Below, piece by piece: positions 59,460 through 64,000 of a stretch of DNA of 64,000 bases; the stretch's first letter is position 1, and every line of letters starts with the position of its first letter. Below the pieces are notes generated by a model. That model did not search any database, had not been told where the DNA came from, and worked only from the letters and a program-made list of their open reading frames with translations. The stretch is from Azospira oryzae (GTDB taxonomy: Bacteria > Pseudomonadota > Gammaproteobacteria > Burkholderiales > Rhodocyclaceae): NCBI RefSeq assembly GCF_004217225.1, contig NZ_SHKM01000001.1, positions 1-64,000 on the forward strand, written 5' to 3'. The position numbers and the translations under genes were made by a program.

Positions 59460-59738
59460 ATGAGCCACAAGCACGCCAACCTGTTGCGCAGTATTTTCCA
59501 GGACCCCTTGAGCGCCAACATCCACTGGCGCGAGGTCGAATCCCTGCTGCACCATCTGGGGGCCGCCGTCGAGCCGACCCACGGCGCCCGCTACCGGGTG
59601 GTGCTGAACAAGGTGGAAGGCTTCTTCCACCATCCCCACAACAGTTCCACCTGCTCCAAGACCGACATCAAGCAGCTGCGGGAATTTCTGGGGCACGCAG
59701 GCGTTTCTCTTTCCGCCTACGAAAAGGGGCCGGACTGA
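59460..59738 (+). CDS. HicA-like mRNA interferase family protein, orphan
   Basis: The 92-aa protein resembles the HicA double-stranded-RNA-binding fold: WREVESLLHHLGAAVEPTHGARYRVVLNKVEGFFHHPHNSS, with a His-Gly pair at the place of the HicA catalytic His loop, then a C-terminal helix (DIKQLREFLGHAGV). HicA toxins cleave mRNA and are normally paired with HicB; no HicB gene is adjacent on either strand. It may be a non-toxic relative. GGAG lies 8 bases before the ATG. Confidence 0.7.
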   Translation: MSHKHANLLRSIFQDPLSANIHWREVESLLHHLGAAVEPTHGARYRVVLNKVEGFFHHPHNSSTCSKTDIKQLREFLGHAGVSLSAYEKGPD

Positions 59739-59797
59739 GACGCAGGGCCCGGTCGCGTCGTGCGGCACCACGGGACGCTGTTCCGTACCCGTCCGTC

Positions 59798-59832
59798 AAA
59801 AAAAAGCCCCTCCGGCGCATGCGGGAGGGGCT
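59798..59832 (-). terminator. Terminator of the RND efflux operon
   Basis: AGCCCCTCC (59805-59813) pairs with GGAGGGGCT (59824-59832). On the minus strand the stem is followed by eight T residues (A8 at 59798-59805), 42 bases after the outer-membrane factor stop. Confidence 0.9.
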
Positions 59833-59873
59833 GAAGAAGCCGGCGGGGGTGCCGGCCTCGGGGGTTGTGAGCC

Positions 59874-61376
59874 TTACTGGCCGGCCTTGGCCACCGGCGC
59901 GGCGGCCTGGTCGTTGCCGGAGTTCTTCAGGGATTCGGCCTTGAAGTCGTCCTTCCAGCCGCCGCCCAGGGCCTTGAACAGGTCCACGGCGGAGGTCAGG
60001 CGGGCCTGGCGGGTGCTAACGTAGTCCAGCAGGGCGTCGTTGGCGCTGCGCTGGGCGTCAAGCACTTCGAGGAAGGCGGAATAGCCGGCCTCGTAGCGTA
60101 GCTGGGCCAGTTCCAGGGTCTTCTGGGTGGCCTGCACCCGCTTCTCCTGGGCCCGTTCCCCTTCGCCGTTTTCCCGCAGTCCCACCAGGGCGTCGTTCAC
60201 TTCCTTGAAGGCGGTCTGCACCGTCTTCTGGTAGCTGATCAGAGCCTGTTTCTGCTTGGCCGTGGCCTGGTCGATCCGGGCTGCGTTACGGCCGAAGTCG
60301 AAGATGGGCATGGTGGCGGCCAGGCCCAGGGACCAGGCGCCGGCGGCGGAGGTGAACAGGTTGGTGAGGGCGGCGCTCTCGCTGCCCAGGCTGCCGGTGA
60401 GGGACAGGCTGGGGTAGAGGGCGGCCTTGGCGACGCCGATCTTGGCATTGGCTGCCACCAGGGTCTCCTCGGCCTGGCGGATGTCCGGGCGGGCTTCCAG
60501 CAGGGAGGAGGGCAGGCCTGCCGGGGGCACCGGCGGCAGGGGCAGCTGGCGCAGGTCGCCGGCGGCGATCTTCAGATCGGGCTTGCCGGTGAGCAGGGCC
60601 AGCTGGGTCTCGGCCACGGCCCGCTGCCGGCGCAGGCTGGCTGCCTGGGCCTGGGCGGTGGCCAGGGTGCTTTCGGCCTGGTGCAGGTCCAGGGGCGAGG
60701 CGCTGCCGGCTTCCTGCTTGCTCTTGACGATGTCCAGGGCCTTTTCCCGGGTAGTTACGGTGTCCCGGGTCAGGGCCAGGTCGGCGTCGGCGGCGCGCAG
60801 GGTGAGGTAGGCATTGGTCACCAGGGAGGCGACGGACAATTCCACCGTGTCCCGGGCGTAGCGGCTGGAGAGCAGCTGGGCCCGGGCGGCCTCGTTGGCG
60901 CGGCGCAGCTTGCCCCACACGTCGATCTCGAAGGAGGTGCTGAGGCTGGCCTTGCGGCTGTCCCGCAGACGCTGGGTATTGGCCGCCGGCAGGGGATCGG
61001 TCTTCATGCTGATCTCGTTGCGGCCGCCGCTGGCGTTGGCGTCGATCTGGGGGAAGAAGGCGGCGCCCGCTTCCCGGGCCACACCCTCGGCCTCTTCCAC
61101 CTGGGCCACGGCCAGCAGCAGGTCGTGGTTGTGTTCCTGGGCCTGGCGCACCAGGTCGTTCAGGGTGGCGTCCTGGAACAGCTTCCACCATTCCTTTTCC
61201 ACCGGCGCCTGGGCCGCCGGGGCGGCTTCGGCGGTGGCCACGTAGGCTTCCGGCAGGGTGGCTTCGGGGCGCTTGTAGTCAGGGCCCACGGCGCAGCCGG
61301 CGAGGGCCAGCAGGGTCAGGGTGGCGACCAGGCCCTGGCTCAGGGCGAAGGGGGCGTGGGATGCAGGGCGGCTCAT
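59874..61376 (-). CDS. RND efflux outer-membrane lipoprotein, OprM/NodT family
   Basis: The 500-aa protein is the outer-membrane channel of a tripartite efflux pump. The lipobox LALAGC (Cys28) is followed by AVGPDYKRPEATLP and two OEP repeats with long helices (DTVELSVASLVTNAYLTLRAADADLAL; ARPDIRQAEETLVAANAKIGVAKAALYPSLSLTG). Its ATG overlaps the stop of the RND pump gene by 4 bases. A strong terminator follows. The C terminus has a short extra tail after the second repeat. Confidence 0.93.
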   Translation of the reverse strand: MSRPASHAPFALSQGLVATLTLLALAGCAVGPDYKRPEATLPEAYVATAEAAPAAQAPVEKEWWKLFQDATLNDLVRQAQEHNHDLLLAVAQVEEAEGVAREAGAAFFPQIDANASGGRNEISMKTDPLPAANTQRLRDSRKASLSTSFEIDVWGKLRRANEAARAQLLSSRYARDTVELSVASLVTNAYLTLRAADADLALTRDTVTTREKALDIVKSKQEAGSASPLDLHQAESTLATAQAQAASLRRQRAVAETQLALLTGKPDLKIAAGDLRQLPLPPVPPAGLPSSLLEARPDIRQAEETLVAANAKIGVAKAALYPSLSLTGSLGSESAALTNLFTSAAGAWSLGLAATMPIFDFGRNAARIDQATAKQKQALISYQKTVQTAFKEVNDALVGLRENGEGERAQEKRVQATQKTLELAQLRYEAGYSAFLEVLDAQRSANDALLDYVSTRQARLTSAVDLFKALGGGWKDDFKAESLKNSGNDQAAAPVAKAGQ

Positions 61377-64000
61377 TGGCCTTCCTCCTTGTTATCGTGC
61401 GCAACGTGGTGGTAGGAGCCTTCCGGCAGGTTGGCACGGCGGCCCGACAGCCAGGTGAAGAACATGGGAATGAAGATGGTGGCGATGAAGGTGGCGGCCA
61501 GCATGCCCCCGAACACGCCCGTGCCCATGGACTTGCGCGCCGCGGCGCCGGCCCCGGTGGCCTTGACCAGGGGGAAGACGCCGAGGATGAAGGCCAGGGA
61601 GGTCATGACGATGGGGCGGAAGCGCAGGCGGGCACCTTCCAGGGCCGCCTCCAGCACGCCGAGGCCTTCCGCCCGCTTCTGGGCGGCGAACTCGACGATC
61701 AGGATGGCGTTCTTCGCCGCCAGGCCGATCAGCACCACCAGGCCGATCTGGAAGTAGATGTCGTTGGGCATGCCGCGGATCATCACCGCCGCCAGGGCGC
61801 CGAAGAGGGCGAAGGGCACGGCCAGGATCACCGCCAGGGGCAGGGACCACTTCTCGTACTGGGCCGCCAGGATCAGGAACACCATGATGATGCCGAAGCC
61901 GAAGGCAACGGCGGAAGTGGTGCCGGTGCGCTTTTCCTGGAAGGCCTGGCCGGTCCATTCCAGCTCGTAGCCGGCGGGCAGGGTTTCCTTGGCCACTTCC
62001 TCGACGATCTTGATGGCGTCGCCGGTACTGACCTTGGGCACGGAGCTGCCCATGACCTTGGCGGAGAGGAAGCCGTTGAAGCGTTCCAGCTGTTCCGGGC
62101 CGACCACGGACTTGACCTTGATCAGGGCCGAGACGGGCACCATGGAACCGCTGCTGCTCTTCACGTACACCCGGCCCAGGTCTTCCGGCTTGGAGCGGAA
62201 CTGGCCGTCGGCCTGGAGCTGCACCCGGTAGGTGCGGCCGTTGAGGTTGAAGTCATTGACGTAGAGGGTGCCCATGGTGGCCTGCAGCGTCTGGTATACG
62301 TCGCTGACGGCGATGCCCATGGAGATGGCCTTGGCTTCATTGACCTCGACGCTGAGCTGGGGCGAGGTGGGGCGGAAGAAGGTGTTGATGCCCACCAGTT
62401 CCTGACGCTTCTTCAGGCCTTCCATGAACTGCTGCACGACACCGGAAAGCTTCTGGGGATCGGCATCGCCGCGGGCCTGGATGTAGGCTTCGAAACCGCC
62501 GGCGTTGCCCAGGCCGCGGATGGCGGGCGGGTTGAACACCAGGCCGAGGCCGTCCGGCAGCATCATGCCCATGCCCATGAACTTCTTCGCCAGGTCGTCG
62601 GCGCCGGCCTTGCGTTCGTCCCAGTCCTTGAGCGGGATGAAGACGGTGCCGGCATTGGGCTTCATGCCGCCGCCGATGATGTCGTTGCCGGCGATGACGA
62701 AGACCCGGTCCACTGCCTCGTCCTGCTTGATCATGGACTGGAACTGGTCGCCGGTGGCGCGGGTGCGCTGCAGGCTGGCGCCGTCGGGCAGCATCAGGGC
62801 GCTGATCAGGTAGCCCTGGTCTTCCGCCGGGACGAAGCCGCCGGGCACGGCGCGGAACATGAAGAAGCTGCCGCCGAGGATGACGACGCAGGCCACGGTG
62901 CCGATGATGCGGTGATGCAGGGTCTTGTTCACCGTGTCGGTGTAGGACTTGGTGAAGCGCTCGAAGAGGCGGTTGAAGGGACGGAAGATGGCCGGCTCTT
63001 CATGCTTGGGCTGCAGCAGCAGGGCGCACAGGGCCGGCGTCAGGGTCAGGGCGACGATGCCGGAGAGGGTGACGGAGATGGCCACGGTGACGGCGAACTG
63101 CTTGTACAGCATGCCGGCGATGCCGCCCAGGAAGGCGACGGGGATGAACACCGCGCACAGCACCAGGACGATGGCCACCACGGCGCTGGAAACTTCGCGC
63201 ATGGCTTCGATGGCCGCTTCCTTGGGCGCCATCTTCTCTTCCCACATCAGGCGCTCGACGTTCTCCAGCACCACGATGGCGTCGTCCACCACGATACCGA
63301 TGGCCAGCACCATGGCGAACAGGGTCAGGGTGTTGATGGAGAAGCCGAACAGCCACAGGCCGGCGAAGGTGCCGATCAGGGAGACGGGCACGGCCACCAG
63401 GGGAATCACCGTGGCGCGCCAGTTCTGCAGGAAGACGAAGACGACGATGGCCACCAGGACCAGGGCTTCCACCAGGGTGTGCACCACTTCGGTGATGGAG
63501 GCCTGGACGAACTTGGTGGTGTCGAAGGGGACCACGTAATCCACGTCGCTGGGGAACTTCTGCTTCAGTTCGTCCATGCGCAGCTTCACCTTCTTGGCCA
63601 CGTCCAGGGCGTTGGCGCCGGACTGCAGGAAGATGCCGACGCCGACCACGGGCTTGCCCATCAGGGCGGTGGAGGCGTCGTAGTTCTGGGCCCCCAGCTC
63701 GACCCGGGCCACGTCCTTCAGGTACAGGGCGCCCTTGGGGCCGTCGGCGCGGATGACGATGTTGCCGAACTGCTCCGGCGTCGTCAGGCGGCCCTTGGCG
63801 GTCACCGTGTAGACCAGCTGCTGGCCGTTGGGGGCCGGCTCCTGGCCGATCTTGCCGGCGGCGTTCTGCTTGTTCTGGGCGGCGATGGCGTTGGAGATTT
63901 CCGTCGTCGTCACTCCCAGCTGGGCCATGCGGTCGGGCCGCAGCCACAGCCGCATGGAGTAGTCCAGGGCACCGAAGATCTGGGCATCGCCGACGCCGGG
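61373..64000 (-). CDS. RND multidrug efflux transporter, AcrB/MexB type (5' end outside window)
   Basis: The 875 residues present belong to a HAE1-type RND proton/drug antiporter of the inner membrane; the first 170 or so residues lie beyond 64000. The visible part starts at GVGDAQIFGALDYSMRLWL in the porter domain. The membrane half has the proton-relay Asp pair (AIGIVVDDAIVVLENVERLM), SVTLSGIVALTLTPALCALLL, and a second half with VFLILAAQYEKWSLPLAVILAVP and GLAAKNAILIVEFA. It overlaps the outer-membrane factor gene by 4 bases. The membrane-fusion protein gene is expected just outside the window. Confidence 0.93.
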   Translation of the reverse strand, partial: PGVGDAQIFGALDYSMRLWLRPDRMAQLGVTTTEISNAIAAQNKQNAAGKIGQEPAPNGQQLVYTVTAKGRLTTPEQFGNIVIRADGPKGALYLKDVARVELGAQNYDASTALMGKPVVGVGIFLQSGANALDVAKKVKLRMDELKQKFPSDVDYVVPFDTTKFVQASITEVVHTLVEALVLVAIVVFVFLQNWRATVIPLVAVPVSLIGTFAGLWLFGFSINTLTLFAMVLAIGIVVDDAIVVLENVERLMWEEKMAPKEAAIEAMREVSSAVVAIVLVLCAVFIPVAFLGGIAGMLYKQFAVTVAISVTLSGIVALTLTPALCALLLQPKHEEPAIFRPFNRLFERFTKSYTDTVNKTLHHRIIGTVACVVILGGSFFMFRAVPGGFVPAEDQGYLISALMLPDGASLQRTRATGDQFQSMIKQDEAVDRVFVIAGNDIIGGGMKPNAGTVFIPLKDWDERKAGADDLAKKFMGMGMMLPDGLGLVFNPPAIRGLGNAGGFEAYIQARGDADPQKLSGVVQQFMEGLKKRQELVGINTFFRPTSPQLSVEVNEAKAISMGIAVSDVYQTLQATMGTLYVNDFNLNGRTYRVQLQADGQFRSKPEDLGRVYVKSSSGSMVPVSALIKVKSVVGPEQLERFNGFLSAKVMGSSVPKVSTGDAIKIVEEVAKETLPAGYELEWTGQAFQEKRTGTTSAVAFGFGIIMVFLILAAQYEKWSLPLAVILAVPFALFGALAAVMIRGMPNDIYFQIGLVVLIGLAAKNAILIVEFAAQKRAEGLGVLEAALEGARLRFRPIVMTSLAFILGVFPLVKATGAGAAARKSMGTGVFGGMLAATFIATIFIPMFFTWLSGRRANLPEGSYHHVAHDNKEEGQ

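Overview
The window is GC-rich, densely coded DNA from a Betaproteobacterium, most likely of the Rhodocyclales (Azospira/Dechloromonas type). This is inferred from the gene content: an SRP RNA-dnaX-ybaB-recR block after an rRNA operon, a petABC-sspA-sspB block, an Ntr-type nitrate assimilation regulon, many c-di-GMP and two-component proteins, and the style of the coding sequence. No database search was possible. No transposase, integrase, prophage, tRNA or CRISPR array was seen.

Layout. 1-380: 3' end of a 5S rRNA with its terminator, then the 4.5S SRP RNA. 442-7077: dnaX, ybaB, recR; cytochrome bc1 (petABC); stringent starvation proteins sspA/sspB. 7120-26474: a nitrate/nitrite assimilation regulon in three transcription units (nasA-ybiB; nirBD with cbiX and nasT nearby; nrtABC). 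Each unit has a -24/-12 sigma-54 promoter and an upstream NtrC-like dyad. The nrt leader also carries a two-hairpin ANTAR target followed by an intrinsic terminator. Unrelated genes lie between these units: a tautomerase, an amino-acid-type binding protein, an esterase, a class D beta-lactamase, a diguanylate cyclase, a hemerythrin and a Yip1 protein.

26594-33120: a small unknown gene, a GT4 glycosyltransferase, a GAF-like/HD-GYP phosphodiesterase, then a minus-strand run of SMR transporter, spermidine-synthase-like protein and a tandemly duplicated two-gene module (small membrane protein plus degenerate nucleotidyltransferase-like protein). A divergent XRE repressor sits next to operator-like palindromes. 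The duplicated module is the best candidate here for an undescribed system. 33182-38612: low-affinity phosphate transport (DUF47-pit), an outer-membrane phospholipase A with a changed catalytic residue, and an arsenic operon (arsR-arsC-acr3-arsN2). 38921-43135: a CpxRA-like two-component system divergent from a Spy/CpxP-like protein and a Gly/Met-repeat lipoprotein, with a perfect CpxR box between them.

43520-49460: an EF-hand protein, a tautomerase with an EamA exporter and its divergent LysR regulator, a hypothetical protein, a Cache chemoreceptor and a lone HPt protein. 49476-59136: a signalling cluster. It holds a NarL-type regulator, then REC-HD-GYP, a FIST protein and a hybrid kinase in one apparent operon (resembling NosP/NahK nitric-oxide signalling), then a membrane kinase with its single-domain receiver, and a DUF3391/HD-GYP protein. 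59160-59381 looks like an orphan RNA unit with a nine-codon ORF and a strong terminator. An orphan HicA-like toxin follows. The window ends in an RND efflux pump and its outer-membrane factor on the minus strand; the pump gene runs off the edge.

How it works together: nitrogen limitation (NtrC/sigma-54) switches on nitrate import (NrtABC), reduction to nitrite (NasA) and to ammonium (NirBD). CbiX would supply a siroheme-making step, and NasT would couple nrt expression to nitrate by antitermination. The NosP-like cluster could link the nitric oxide by-product to c-di-GMP.
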